64,000 nt of DNA from JBEVJK01 sp963791325 (GCA_963791325.1 CAWBRU010000014.1:62001-126000), one strand, 5' to 3'. Numbered from the stretch's first letter, positions 37,158 to 47,001 are shown. The notes: generated by a model not told the origin, from the sequence alone. Translations and numbers: made by a program.

Positions 37158-38549
37158 TTAGATCGCCGAGGATCGCCAGCCGCGCTTCTTGAATTTGTCC
37201 GAACCGGAACGACGCGCCAGCGCATCCGCGTGCATCTGCGCGGCCTGGCGCGTCTTTCTCTCGTCGATCGTCGTCAAAAGATTGTCCCGCATGACGAAGC
37301 GCCCGTCGATCATGACGCTCACCACCTCATGGCCGAGCGCCGAGTAGACGATCGCCGAAACTGGGTTGTGGATCGGGGTCATGAAGGGACTGTCGCAGGA
37401 GATCACGACGATGTCGGCCTTCTTGCCGACCTCGATGGAGCCAATTTGGTCGCCCAGGCCGACGGCGTGGGCACCGTCGATAGTTGCCATCTCCAGCACC
37501 TTTTCGGCGGTCATGATCGTGGCGTCGCCATGCACCCCTTTCTGGGTCAGGGCGGCGAACTTCATCGCCTGGAACAGGCTGTGATTGTTGCTGCTCGCCG
37601 GCCCGTCCGAGCCGAGGCCGACGGTGACGCCTGCCATATGCATCTCCGGGATCGGCGCGATGCCGGAAGCGAGATAGAGATTGCTGCATGGATTGTGCGA
37701 GACCTTGACGCCGTGATGCCTCAGGATGCGGATGTCATGCGAACGGCAATGCACGCAGTGGACGGCCAGCACGTCCGAGCCGAGAAAGCCGATGTCGCTC
37801 AAGAACTCCGTGTCGGTCTGGCCGTAGCGGCGGTCGGCTTCCTTCAGCTCGAAGGTGGTCTCCGCGACGTGGATCGTCACCAGGCAGCCGGTCTCGTCGG
37901 CGAGCTCGCGGGTGAGCCGCAGCGCCGGCTCGTCCACCGTCCAGATCATGCATGGCGCGACGCCGGCCTGCACCCTACCGCCCGGGCGGTTCTGCCGGAC
38001 GATTACGTCGCGCGCATCGGCGACCGCGGCGCGCGCTTCCTCGATCAGGCTCGCCGGCACATCGTATTCCTGGCCGGTCGTCATGAAGCCGCGGCAGACG
38101 AAGCCGCGGATGCCGGTCTCCTCGAACGCCTCGATAACGACGTCGTTCATGCCCTTGTGGGTGTGGACATACATGAAGTCGACCAGCGTTGTGACGCCGG
38201 AGCGGATCGATTCGACGCAGCCGTGGCGTGCCGCGATCCGCACATCCTCGACGGTCAGATGCAGGGCGCTCGGGCCAGTCATACAGGTGAACCACTTTTT
38301 TAGCACCATGTCGTCGCCCAGGCCCTTGAGCAGGGTTTGAAACAGATGCGTGTGGGTGTTGACCATCCCCGGCATGACGATGCGGCCGGTACAGTCGATC
38401 ACTTCGGCCTCGGGGTGCGCCTTCCGAAGCTGCGCCAGCGTGCCGATCCCGATGATCCTGTCGGCCTTGACGCAAACACTGCCGCCCTGAAGCACACGTC
38501 TGTCCGGGTCCATGGTGATGAGCCAGCCGTCGGCGAGGATAATGCTCAA
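37158..38549 (-). CDS. Amidohydrolase (AtzA/TrzN/SAH-deaminase-like), last gene of catabolic operon
   Basis: A 463-residue mononuclear-metal amidohydrolase. The metal ligands are NTHTHLFQTLLKG, the His in IHVAET, the His pair in LAVHCVHC and the Asp in LGSDGPASSNNHSLFQA, the arrangement of the AtzA/guanine-deaminase/SAH-deaminase branch. It would hydrolytically deaminate or dechlorinate a nitrogen heterocycle. It follows the permease by 3 bp and shares its transcript, and the transporter is of the nucleoside/BMP type, so a nucleobase- or nucleoside-like substrate is likely. The start at 38549 gives MSIILADGWLITMDPDRRVL, which fits the family. The exact substrate cannot be read from sequence. 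Confidence 0.88.
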   Translation of the reverse strand: MSIILADGWLITMDPDRRVLQGGSVCVKADRIIGIGTLAQLRKAHPEAEVIDCTGRIVMPGMVNTHTHLFQTLLKGLGDDMVLKKWFTCMTGPSALHLTVEDVRIAARHGCVESIRSGVTTLVDFMYVHTHKGMNDVVIEAFEETGIRGFVCRGFMTTGQEYDVPASLIEEARAAVADARDVIVRQNRPGGRVQAGVAPCMIWTVDEPALRLTRELADETGCLVTIHVAETTFELKEADRRYGQTDTEFLSDIGFLGSDVLAVHCVHCRSHDIRILRHHGVKVSHNPCSNLYLASGIAPIPEMHMAGVTVGLGSDGPASSNNHSLFQAMKFAALTQKGVHGDATIMTAEKVLEMATIDGAHAVGLGDQIGSIEVGKKADIVVISCDSPFMTPIHNPVSAIVYSALGHEVVSVMIDGRFVMRDNLLTTIDERKTRQAAQMHADALARRSGSDKFKKRGWRSSAI

Positions 38550-38552
38550 GGA

Positions 38553-39497
38553 TCAAGCCTTCTCGTAAGGGACCATCAGGGCGGCGGGCTGCACTGCCTT
38601 GCCTCCGAGCAGGCCGGAAATCGCGACGATCGTGACAACATAGGGCAGTGCCAGAAGCAGCTGCGGCGGCACCGGCGCGCCAAATATCTGCAGCGACAGT
38701 TGCAGCGCGTCGGTGGCGCCAAACAGCAGCGCCGCGATCATAGCCTTCCACGGCGTCCAGCGACCGAGGATGACGATGGCGAGTGCGATGAACCCCTGGC
38801 CGGTGACGATCGTGTCGCGGAACAGCCCGACCTCGCACAGCATCAGGTAGCCGCCGGCAAGGCCGGCTCCTGCACCCGATATCATCGTGCCGACATAGCG
38901 CATCCTGGCAACATTGATGCCGGCGGCTTCGGCCGCTTTCGGGTTCTCGCCGACCGCCCGAAGTGCCAGCCCGAACTTGGTGCGGAAAAGCACCACCGAA
39001 GCCGGAACCACGAGGCCAAGGGTCAGGTAGAGCAGCACCGTCTGGCTAAGAAAGATCGGCCCGAGCACCGGAATGTCGCTGAGTATCGGAATGTGCAGCG
39101 GCGTGTACATGGCGACAGTCTCGGGGCCCGCCGCGGCGCCCATGAGCAGGCGGTAGATGAAACTCGCTAGTCCGAGCGCCAGCACGTTGAAGACGATCCC
39201 GACCACGACCTGGCTCGCCCGAACGCTGACATACATGAAGGCGAGGAACAGGTTCGACAGGATGCCGGTAATGAGCGCCGCAAATGCACCGGTGGTCGGC
39301 GAGCCCGTATAATAGCTGGTGATGTAGCTAGCCAGCGCGCCGAGCAGGATTGTGCCCTCGATGCCGACATTGAGGATGCCCGACCGTTCCGCGAAGGTCT
39401 CGCCGAGGGCGGCGAGCAGCACCGGGCCGGACAGTCTTATGCTCGCCGTCAGCCAGGTGACGACGAAGGCGGATGTGAACAGGGACTCGAGATCCAT
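38553..39497 (-). CDS. ABC transporter permease (BMP/nucleoside type, YufQ/NupQ-like)
   Basis: A 314-residue inner-membrane permease beginning MDLESLFTSAFVVTWLTASI, with about nine hydrophobic segments and the ABC-2/BPD-like loop LRAVGENPKAAEAAGINVAR (the EAA-like coupling motif). It pairs with the next permease. The start codon overlaps the end of the upstream permease gene (1 bp apart), so translation is coupled. With the SBP and ATPase it would import a nucleoside or related small molecule. Confidence 0.9.
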   Translation of the reverse strand: MDLESLFTSAFVVTWLTASIRLSGPVLLAALGETFAERSGILNVGIEGTILLGALASYITSYYTGSPTTGAFAALITGILSNLFLAFMYVSVRASQVVVGIVFNVLALGLASFIYRLLMGAAAGPETVAMYTPLHIPILSDIPVLGPIFLSQTVLLYLTLGLVVPASVVLFRTKFGLALRAVGENPKAAEAAGINVARMRYVGTMISGAGAGLAGGYLMLCEVGLFRDTIVTGQGFIALAIVILGRWTPWKAMIAALLFGATDALQLSLQIFGAPVPPQLLLALPYVVTIVAISGLLGGKAVQPAALMVPYEKA

Positions 39498-40594
39498 TCA
39501 ACCCTTCTCCGGCTGCTGAGCGGCGAGCAATCTCCAGTTGATGCGAAAGCGTCGCGCCAGTTCGCTGGCCAGCACGAACAGCACGATCAGGCTCTGTAGG
39601 ATGAACGTGATCGAGCTGGGCACCCCAGTCCTGCGCTGCATGGCGTCGGCGCCGACGGTCATGCCGCCATAGAGGATCGCGGTGGGCAGGACCCAGATCG
39701 GATTGAGCCTGGCAAGCAGCGCAACCACGATGCCGATGAAGCCTACGCCGCCGCTCATGCCGTCCACGAGCCGATGCTGTACGCCGAGGAGCTCGACCAT
39801 TCCGGCGAGACCGCCTAGGCCTCCACCCAGAAAGGAAGCGAGGATGATCCGCCGCCCGGTTGCGATACCGGCATAACGCGCCGCCGCGGGATTAAGGCCG
39901 GTCACAATCATCTCGTAGCCGACCGGCATCTTCTTGAGCAACGCCCAGACCAGAAATGTCGCGGCGAGCGCGATCAGCATCCCCGCGTGCGCGCGCGTTC
40001 CGGGAATGATGAAGGGCAGCCACGTATCCTGCGGCAGGCGTTGGCTCTGCGGCAGGCTGCCGGGCGCACGCATCGGGCCGGAGATGAGGAACTGAACGAA
40101 AAGCAGGGCGACATAGTTCGACATCAGTGAGATCAGCACCTCGTTGCCGCCCCAGCGCGACCGGATGGCGCCGACGGCGCCGGCCCAGGCGCCGCCGGAA
40201 GCGAGGCTGACCGCGATGCAGAGCGGCAGGAAGACAAAGAACGGCAGCCGGCGTTCTGCGGTCACTCCCGACAGCGCAAATGCGGTCGCCCCGGCGGCGC
40301 CAACGACGAAGCAGCCCTCGAAGCCCAGGTAACCGAAGCCCGAACGCCAGGCGACGATGGTGCCGAGCGCAATCAGCGCCAGCGGCGCGGCCTTTACCAG
40401 CGAGAAGCCGAAACCGCGCCACGACAGGAAAGCTTCGTTGAACAGCGTCGCATAGGCGGTCAACGGGTCAGCGCCAAACGCAGGAACAGTCCGCAGCCGA
40501 AGACGAGCGCGGCCAGCACCGACAGCAACATCGACGCGGCGATCGCGGCCGCGGAGTCGGCAGGCGCCAGCCGTCGCTCAATGAATCCGCGCAT
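39498..40594 (-). CDS. ABC transporter permease (BMP/nucleoside type, YufP/NupP-like), frameshifted near N-terminus
   Basis: A permease of about 365 residues when read across one break. The first 38 codons begin at the ATG at 40594 (MRGFIERRLAPADSAAAIAA, a normal N-terminal transmembrane start) and end at a false stop near 40460. Adding one T to CGTTTGGCGC gives RFGADPLTAYATLFNEAF, which joins the long open frame. Later blocks include SRWGGNEVLISLMSNYVALL and the coupling motif TGLNPAAARYAGIATGR. The corrected start overlaps the ATPase stop by 17 bp. If the break is real, the only translation would start at a TTG at 40463 and lack the first membrane helix. Confidence 0.87.
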
Positions 40595-42134
40595 ACTCAC
40601 GCCCCGCCCCGGTCTGCGCCTTGCGCTCCGGCGTCATGCCCGCCATCATCAGGCCGATCGCCTCGAGGTCAGCATTGGCGGCGTCGATGATGCCCATAAT
40701 CTTGCCTTCGAACATGATAGCGATGCGGTCGGCGAGATTCAGAAGCTCTTCCAGGTCCGCGGAGATCAGCAGGATCGCCTTTCCCTTGTCGCGCTGGCTG
40801 AGGAGTTCTGCCCAGACGGTCTCGATCGCGCCGACATCCAGGCCGCGGGTGGGCTGTTCGACGATCAGGATGTTCGGCTCGCGCATGATCTCCCGTCCGA
40901 GGATCAGCTTCTGCAGGTTCCCGCCCGAAAGCTTTCCCGCGGCGGCGTCGAGGCCGGCCGTGCGGACGCCGAAGCGGCGCACCAGCTCTGACGCGTGTTC
41001 CCAGATCGCACGCTCGTCAAGCAGCAGGCCGCCGAGCCAGGTCCTTTGACGCTGGGTTCCGAGCATGGCGTTTGCCGCCAGTGAAAGGTCTGCGACAGAC
41101 CCGACGCGACGGCGATCGGAAGGAATATAGGCAAGGCCGCGCTCGCGGTGTTCCAGCGGCGTCATCATGGTGATGTCGGTGCCGTCCAGCTCCACTCTTC
41201 CCGTTTCCGCCTTGCGCAGGTTGAGGATGGTTTCCGCCAGTTCGGTCTGACCATTGCCGTCCACGCCGGCGATGCCGACGATCTCGCCGGCATGGATGTC
41301 CAGGCTCACATCGACGAGCTTGGCTCGTCCGGTGTCATCGTTGACAGACAGCCGGTCAAGCCTCAGGACGACTCCGCCCATCTCCAGCCGCGATTTCCGG
41401 GCCTTCAGGTCAACGTCGCGGCCGATCATTAGCCGCGCCAGTTCGCGCTCGGTGGTCTCGGCGATGGCAAGGCACGCCGTCACCCGACCGTCCCGCATCA
41501 CCGTGACGCGATTTGCGACATCCATGATCTCATGCAGCTTGTGCGTGACTATGACGATCGACCGGCCTTCATGGGCAAGCTGCCGCAGGACCACGAACAG
41601 CCCGTCCTTTTCCTGCGGCGTCAGCACAGCCGTCGGCTCGTCGAGGATGAGCAGCCGCGCCTCGCGATAGAGCAGCTTCAGGATTTCGACGCGCTGCTGC
41701 ACCCCGATCGGTAGGTGCTCGATGAGGGACGACGGATCGACAGCAAGCCCATGGCGCTTGGACAGCCCTATGATCCGGCGCGAGGCGACGGCGATGTCTA
41801 GCATCGGCCCGCGGCCCTCCGAGAGGCCTAGCACGATGTTCTCAGCCACCGTCAACGGACGCACCAGCATGAACTCCTGATGAATCATGCCGATGCCATG
41901 CGAGATCGCCTCCGCCGGGTTGGCAATCGCCACCGGCGAGCCGTCCAGCAGGATCTCGCCGGCGTCGCGCGCGTACATCCCATAGAGAATCTGCATCAGC
42001 GTGGACTTGCCGGCGCCGTTCTCGCCAAGCACGGCATGGATTTCGCCGTGCTCGATGCTGAGCGACACGTTGTCGTTGGCGAGCACGGCGGGGAAGCGCT
42101 TCACAATGCCGCGCATCTCGAGAAATGCAACCAT
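40578..42134 (-). CDS. ABC transporter ATPase, two nucleotide-binding domains (BMP/nucleoside type)
   Basis: A 518-residue double ATPase as used with BMP-type transporters. NBD1: Walker A GENGAGKSTL, Q-loop MIHQEFMLV, a signature read as LPIGVQQRVEILK, Walker B LLILDEPTAVL. NBD2: IAGVDGNGQTEL (degenerate Walker A), LSGGNLQKLILGRE (signature), Walker B ILIVEQPTRGLDVG. NBD2 reads VEQPTRG, the form of this family. The protein begins MVAFLEMRGIVKRFPAVLAN. It is 29 bp from the SBP gene and couples ATP hydrolysis to uptake. Intact throughout. Confidence 0.93.
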   Translation of the reverse strand: MVAFLEMRGIVKRFPAVLANDNVSLSIEHGEIHAVLGENGAGKSTLMQILYGMYARDAGEILLDGSPVAIANPAEAISHGIGMIHQEFMLVRPLTVAENIVLGLSEGRGPMLDIAVASRRIIGLSKRHGLAVDPSSLIEHLPIGVQQRVEILKLLYREARLLILDEPTAVLTPQEKDGLFVVLRQLAHEGRSIVIVTHKLHEIMDVANRVTVMRDGRVTACLAIAETTERELARLMIGRDVDLKARKSRLEMGGVVLRLDRLSVNDDTGRAKLVDVSLDIHAGEIVGIAGVDGNGQTELAETILNLRKAETGRVELDGTDITMMTPLEHRERGLAYIPSDRRRVGSVADLSLAANAMLGTQRQRTWLGGLLLDERAIWEHASELVRRFGVRTAGLDAAAGKLSGGNLQKLILGREIMREPNILIVEQPTRGLDVGAIETVWAELLSQRDKGKAILLISADLEELLNLADRIAIMFEGKIMGIIDAANADLEAIGLMMAGMTPERKAQTGAGREYARIH

Positions 42135-42163
42135 TTCCCTCCCCTTGCCACCCACTCTGCCAG

Positions 42164-43174
42164 CTATTTTAGAAGCGCCGCCACATCGATCTTGCGTGCC
42201 GCGACGTCGCTCCAGATCGCCTTGAAGGCAGCCCAGTTGTCGGCCGATATCAGGTCGGGATTGTGGTCCCCGGCCGCACCAGCCTGCAAGATCCACATCT
42301 GGTCGAGGGTTGGCTTCCACTCCACTCCGCCGTGGAACGAGCCGCTTGCCACCATGTCGGCGGTCTTGGTGACCATGCCGGCCAGGTCCATGGCGAAACT
42401 CGTGACCATGTGCTTCGGCGCTAGTGACGTCTGGTCGGAATAGCAGCCGAGCGCCTTGACGCCGCTTGATTCGGTGACTGCCTGGATCGCGCCGAGGCCG
42501 GTGATGTCGGCCGCGTGCCAGATCACGTCGGCGCCGTTGCCGATCATCGTCGCCGCCGCCTGCTTACCCTTCGCGGCGTTATTGTAGTCACCAGTGACCA
42601 CGCCCAAGCCCTTGACGCCCGGCACGGTCTTTCCGGCTGCCGCGATGAAGGCCTTCATCATGTTCTGCTGCGTCGGGTTGTCGCCGCCGCCGACAAAGCC
42701 AACCGATGTCTTCTTGTCGGAGGAGAGTGCGGCGAGCGCGCCAGCCGCGTAGGCGACGTCGAAATAGGCCAGGTCGGCGTACAGAATGTTCTTCGGCACG
42801 TTCGGCTGCGGAAGGAAGGACGACACGAAGAAGTTGCTCTCGGGATAGTCGGGCGCGACTTCGAGCAGCGGGCTGCCGAATTCGAAGCCGTGCCCGATGA
42901 TCAGCTTGTAGCCGTCGTCGCCATAGCCACGCGCAACCTGCGGAATTTGCGCCTGGCTGATGTTCTCGGCAAAGGCGATCTTGTAGCCGGGCTTGCCGTC
43001 AAGGCTCTTGAGACCCTCATAGGCGTGTTGACCCCAGCCGCCGTCGGCGATCGACCCCGAGAGCAGCAGCACGACACTGGTTTCCTGTTGTGCGAAGGCC
43101 GATCTGGCGACAAGTGCGGCAAGACCTGAGCCGAGGGCGAACAGATTGAACTGACGTCTAGAAATGCAGGTCAC
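42164..43174 (-). CDS. BMP-family substrate-binding lipoprotein/periplasmic protein with Tat-like signal
   Basis: A 336-residue BMP/Bmp-type binding protein. The N-terminus (MTCISRRQFNLFALGSGLAA, GTG start at 43174) contains the twin-arginine motif SRRQF followed by a hydrophobic stretch and AFA cleavage, so export is probably by the Tat pathway. The family core is VVLLLSGSIADGGWGQHAYE, GHGFEFGSPLLEVAPDYPES and SVGFVGGGDNPTQQNMMKAF. It should bind the substrate in the periplasm and deliver it to the two permeases. A CGGAGAACAAAA ribosome site supports the GTG start. It follows the creatininase gene after a 106-bp gap that may hold a second promoter. Confidence 0.88.
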   Translation of the reverse strand: MTCISRRQFNLFALGSGLAALVARSAFAQQETSVVLLLSGSIADGGWGQHAYEGLKSLDGKPGYKIAFAENISQAQIPQVARGYGDDGYKLIIGHGFEFGSPLLEVAPDYPESNFFVSSFLPQPNVPKNILYADLAYFDVAYAAGALAALSSDKKTSVGFVGGGDNPTQQNMMKAFIAAAGKTVPGVKGLGVVTGDYNNAAKGKQAAATMIGNGADVIWHAADITGLGAIQAVTESSGVKALGCYSDQTSLAPKHMVTSFAMDLAGMVTKTADMVASGSFHGGVEWKPTLDQMWILQAGAAGDHNPDLISADNWAAFKAIWSDVAARKIDVAALLK

Positions 43175-43280
43175 TTTTGTTCTCCGGAAGTTTCTGACGC
43201 GCCTTGCTGAAGGGCCCGGCTGTTCATGTTGAACGATGGGAAGCGGCAGCTTGGAAACGTCCCACTCGTCTTGAATGTCG

Positions 43281-44093
43281 TCAGCGATTGTACCGGGTCG
43301 CCTGACCGATGGCGTTGAGCGGATAGCACACCGTCTCGGCGACCAGCCTGGCAAGCACACTGGCCGCCCGTTCGACCAGTTCCTTGCCGAGCGCGGCCGT
43401 CGCCTTGGTTGCGTCGCCGGCGGCGCCCGCCGGGTGCAGATCCTGCATCTGCCAGCCGAAGCCGACCGAGCCCTCGCTGCGCAGCACGGTGTTCTGCGCT
43501 TGGATGCTTGCGGAGGCCGAGACGAAATTCTCCGCCAGGTCCATCTTAACGAGCTCTGGGTGCAGGTGGAGCATAACGCTCGTTTCCACCGCTCCGGCAT
43601 GGATGCCATGCATGATTTCGTCACTGTCGAATAGGTCGGACATGTCAACGGTCTGGAACCATGTGCAGGCGACCGCCAACATGCCGAGGCGAACGCGCAA
43701 CTCGCGGCAGACGATGTCGATGAGCTGCGGCTGGCCGCCATGGGAGTTGAAAAAGACGATGCGCCGGCAGCCGGCTCGATGCACGCTCTCGCCGACATCT
43801 AACCAGACCTTGCCGAGCGTCTCGTAGGAGATACTGAGCGTTCCAGGGAAGGCGAGATGCTCGTTCGACTTGCCAACCGAGAGTGCCGGCAGCACCAATG
43901 CCGGCACGTCGCTCGGCAGCAGGTCGATGGCGCGCTCGACGATGCCGGCGTTGATTGTGGCATCGACGCTGACCGGCAAATGCGGGCCATGCTGCTCGAT
44001 GGCGGCCACCGGAAGGATTGCCACCGCCCCGGCCAGGTCGAGCCTGGCGAAGTCCGCGGTCGTCAGGTCCGTCCAGCGGCGCGATGGTAGCAT
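43281..44093 (-). CDS. Creatininase-family amidohydrolase
   Basis: A 270-residue protein of the creatininase (creatinine amidohydrolase/MftE) family. The zinc-site residues are visible: E and H in AAIEQHGPHLPVSVDA (the EQHG...H...D pattern), FFNSHGGQPQL, and HAGAVETSVML (the E in AVETS). Such enzymes open cyclic amides (creatinine to creatine) or cleave related C-N bonds. The ATG at 44093 overlaps the acyl-CoA synthetase stop by one base (TGATG); a GTG at 44096 is in frame. Placed in the same operon as an amidohydrolase and a nucleoside-type importer, it probably opens a ring made by the first step. Precise substrate unknown. Confidence 0.85.
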   Translation of the reverse strand: MLPSRRWTDLTTADFARLDLAGAVAILPVAAIEQHGPHLPVSVDATINAGIVERAIDLLPSDVPALVLPALSVGKSNEHLAFPGTLSISYETLGKVWLDVGESVHRAGCRRIVFFNSHGGQPQLIDIVCRELRVRLGMLAVACTWFQTVDMSDLFDSDEIMHGIHAGAVETSVMLHLHPELVKMDLAENFVSASASIQAQNTVLRSEGSVGFGWQMQDLHPAGAAGDATKATAALGKELVERAASVLARLVAETVCYPLNAIGQATRYNR

Positions 44094-45628
44094 CACGCGG
44101 CCTCGGCGACGCGAGCGGCCAGCTCTGCTTTCGCGATCTTGCCGGTGGGTGTCATCGGCAACTCCTCGATCACGCGGATTGACAGTTGTTCAAGGTCGTA
44201 GGGCACCGCGCCGGCAATCGCTAATTTCAGCTCGGCCTCCTTGGCATCGGCGCCGTTCGACAGCGTGATGAACGCGCACGGGCGCTTGCCGAGCACGGGA
44301 TCGGGCACCCCAATCAGCGCCGCCTGGCGGACGTTCGGCAAACCGCACAGCGCTTCCTCGACGTCGCGCGGAAACCATGCAATACCCTTCACGTCGATCA
44401 GTTCGGAACGCCGACCGCGCATTGTTACGAAGCCTTCGGCGTCGATGAGGCCGAGGTCGCCGGTGCGCAGCTTGCCGCCACGGGTCGCTTCTTCAGTCTT
44501 GTCGGGCCTGCCCCAGTAGCCGACCATGAAGCCGCCAGTCAGCGTGACCTCGCCGACCGTGCCAACGGGAACTGACCTGTCGTTGCCGTCTACAATGCGA
44601 ACGTCCTTGTCCGGAAGTGACTGCCCGACGCGGCCGATCTTGGCGTTGTCGGCCTCCAGCACCGGAAAGCCAAGCGCCATGAAGCCGCCAAGCTCACTCT
44701 GGCCGAAGCTTTCCACCAGCGGCAGCTTGAGCTCGTCGCGCCAAGCGATCTTGAGCGACGGCGGCACCGGCCCGCCTCCCGACAACCCGTAGCGGAGGGC
44801 ACCTGGCACGCGGCCGCGGTTGCGGCTTTCGGCGAGAACCTCCTCGAGTAGCGTCGGGTTGGCCGCAAAGGCGGTGGCGCCGAGCGCGTCGATCGCCTCC
44901 CAGCCGGTTGCCTGGGTCCAGCGCCCCATGACGTTGACCGTCGCCCCCTTGGCTAGATGCGGCAGCAGGTTGGCGACCAGCTGGTAGGAACTAGACAGCG
45001 CGGTCGGGCCGAACGAGATGTCCTCCTGGGTGATACGCAGCCGTTCGGCGATGCAGCGCGTCGCACGCACCGTTGGCTCATGTGCGAGGCAGGCGCCCTT
45101 GGGCTTGCCAGTGGTCCCGGAGGTGTAGGACAGATGCGCGATCGCCGTCTCGTCGCACGGGTCGGGTGGCGGCAGCAAGTCAGCCCCCATCAGTTCGGGC
45201 AGCGACAGCGCTCCGTCCTGCGGGCCGTCCATGCAGACCAGGTGGCGGATCGAGGAAACTTGCTTGGCGGCCCGCCTGACAGGTTCGAGCATGTCGTGGG
45301 TGTAGACGATGGCCGAAGGCGTGTGGTCCGACAAGTAGTAAGACAGCTCGTCGGCGAACTTCACGTTGACCAGCGCCGGGATAGCACCGATCCGCCAGGC
45401 GCCGAGCATGGCGAGCAGATAGTCCATCCCGTTGTGCGCGAAGACCGTGACGCGATCGCCGCCGCCGACTCCCAGCGATGCCAGCGCTCCGGCCATACGA
45501 TTCATGGCGGCGGCGGCCTCGGCATAGGTCAGCGCCTTCTTGCGGTCCACCCAGTTGAGCGCAATCCGATCCGGATGGCGGTCGGCTCCGTCCAGGACAA
45601 GTTGGTGCATAAGCATGACGATTCTCAT
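44093..45628 (-). CDS. AMP-dependent acyl-CoA synthetase/ligase, first gene of catabolic operon
   Basis: A 511-residue ANL-superfamily enzyme that activates a carboxylic acid as an acyl-AMP and transfers it to CoA. The P-loop is LSYTSGTTGKPKGACLAH, with the later motifs LVESFGQSELGG, ATRGGKLRTGDLGLIDAEGF and the catalytic Lys in PMTPTGKIAKAEL. An N-terminal methionine run (MRIVMLMHQLVL) leaves the start at 45628 or at the ATG 15 bases downstream. Being the promoter-proximal gene, it suggests that the pathway ends in a carboxylate fed into central metabolism as a CoA thioester. Confidence 0.9.
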   Translation of the reverse strand: MRIVMLMHQLVLDGADRHPDRIALNWVDRKKALTYAEAAAAMNRMAGALASLGVGGGDRVTVFAHNGMDYLLAMLGAWRIGAIPALVNVKFADELSYYLSDHTPSAIVYTHDMLEPVRRAAKQVSSIRHLVCMDGPQDGALSLPELMGADLLPPPDPCDETAIAHLSYTSGTTGKPKGACLAHEPTVRATRCIAERLRITQEDISFGPTALSSSYQLVANLLPHLAKGATVNVMGRWTQATGWEAIDALGATAFAANPTLLEEVLAESRNRGRVPGALRYGLSGGGPVPPSLKIAWRDELKLPLVESFGQSELGGFMALGFPVLEADNAKIGRVGQSLPDKDVRIVDGNDRSVPVGTVGEVTLTGGFMVGYWGRPDKTEEATRGGKLRTGDLGLIDAEGFVTMRGRRSELIDVKGIAWFPRDVEEALCGLPNVRQAALIGVPDPVLGKRPCAFITLSNGADAKEAELKLAIAGAVPYDLEQLSIRVIEELPMTPTGKIAKAELAARVAEAA

Positions 45629-46509
45629 CTGATCTGAATGAGTGATCGAAACTGGCCAGGATTATGCCATACCGTCGCGGTTTAGACGACCGTCTTCCCA
45701 TGGCTCGCGAACGATTGGCGGCCTGGCACTTCGTTTCACCTGACGCGCGGGAGGCGTGCCAGGGGTGGGAGAGTTGTATTCACAGCGCGCGGATAAGTAA
45801 TGCGCAATGCCGCGGAGACAATGTTTCCGGTGGAACAGGCGCAGGCTAGGCGCGATGCGATCAGTTTGGAACGCTGCGGCTTACCCTATCCGGCCGCCGA
45901 ATATCGTGATGGTAGGCTGCTTGGCTGCCTCATTCGCAACCGCGATCTTAGCGATCTGGTAATCGTCTACTTTCTCGACACGCCGCTGTGGCCGAGGGCC
46001 GCGAGCTCCAACCGGGTATTGTTGTTCAGATAGACCGGCTCCGCCACGTAGAGTCACGGGAGGATTGATCGACGTGGAGATGGGGAGTTGTCGGTAAGCG
46101 ACGGAAGGCTTTCTCCCAGGGCTTCGGCATTCCCAAGATGATCAACTGATGCGCGATTCCGACCACTGGGGGCGGTGCCAAATCGAGTAGCCTGCAAGCT
46201 GCCCCCAAGGTATTGCACATCGGCCAACACAGATCTACATTATAGGTGTATTCCAAGGAAAATTTGATGAATGCGCGGCGGCCAAGTCCGTCGATGGAAT
46301 TTTGCGTGCGTGGCGCAACCTTTGGGCAGACGTCGGGTTGGCTCGACGCGAATTTGCCCCGATCTGGAGCGACCCGACCGAGTGCAGGCAAGCGGGACAC
46401 ACCGCCACAGCCTCTGCAAAAGCACGCAACACAAAGTCCGCTTACACGCCGATGCTTGCTCGGCCCTACCACCGGCACGCCGCTTTCGGCACGGCTTCAC
46501 TCGAAGGCG
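45629..46509. other. Intergenic/degenerate region upstream of the catabolic operon
   Basis: About 880 bp. The 45629-45800 part probably carries the promoter of the acyl-CoA synthetase operon; I see no operator palindrome in it. An open frame at 45800-46033 (77 codons, ending SSNRVLLFR) has no recognisable motif and is not called as a gene. 46040-46500 shows open frames on both strands without family resemblance. The next supported gene starts near 46510. Confidence 0.4.
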
Positions 46510-46766
46510 ATGCAGCCACTGCGCGAGTACGACCATCTACGGACCTCCACCAGCCGACCAAGATCGACGGCGACCACGACACGCCGTACCGGGCGACCCG
46601 GTTCAAGCCGGTGGTCAAGGACCCGATCGCGATCTTCCGCAACCTGATTGCTCCGCAGCCGGATGGCGGCGAGCCGCACATGCCTTGGGCGCCTGAGGAG
46701 CCGAAGAAGGTTCCGGACAAGCCGCTGGTCATCTCCGTCCCCGACCGCAACTGCGAGGTCGGCTGA
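46510..46766 (+). CDS. Hypothetical phage-early protein, possibly frameshifted
   Basis: A short gene whose second half (DTPYRATRFKPVVKDPIAIF, then RNLIAPQPDGGEPHMPW) has the look of a small phage early protein. It runs to a stop at 46766 that overlaps the next ATG (TGATG). The first part (MQPLREYDHL from 46510) is in another frame, and a one-base change near 46540 would join them. No family is recognised. The tight overlap with the following gene is the main support. Confidence 0.45.
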
Positions 46767-46986
46767 TGCGGAAGACTAAGAGCGCGTGGAAGCCGATCGA
46801 TGCCGACGCCAAGACCCGCGACGTCTTTCTGCTCGCCCGCTGGAACGACTGCCAGTGGGAATATGCAGTCGTCTGGTGGACCGGGATCGACCGTACCCCT
46901 GGTGCGGCGACTGCGGCGTCGAAATCGCCGACAGCCGATTCGAATATTACCGTGACCTTGACCCGCCTTTGATGAGGGAAATCTGA
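46766..46986 (+). CDS. Small phage-type protein (DUF551-like), possibly frameshifted
   Basis: A short protein beginning MRKTKSAWKPIDADAKTRDV, with FLLARWNDCQWEYAVVWWTG resembling the W.PI..A....V.l.....w..g pattern of small phage proteins of the DUF551 type. After DRT the natural continuation (PWCGDCGVEIADSRFEYYRD, ending LDPPLMREI at 46986) is in the next frame, so one base is probably lost or gained near 46900. As read it ends at 46972. Function unknown. It starts with a one-base overlap with its upstream neighbour. Confidence 0.5.
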
Positions 46987-47001
46987 CGGAATTGCACCAG
47001 C

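Noticed and set aside
37044..38303. A 419-codon plus-strand frame opposite the amidohydrolase
   Set aside because: The minus strand has intact metal-ligand motifs; the plus frame has no family character and lacks a ribosome site.
45800..46033. 77-codon ORF (MRNAAETMFPVEQAQARRDA)
   Set aside because: No family resemblance and no ribosome site; left unannotated.
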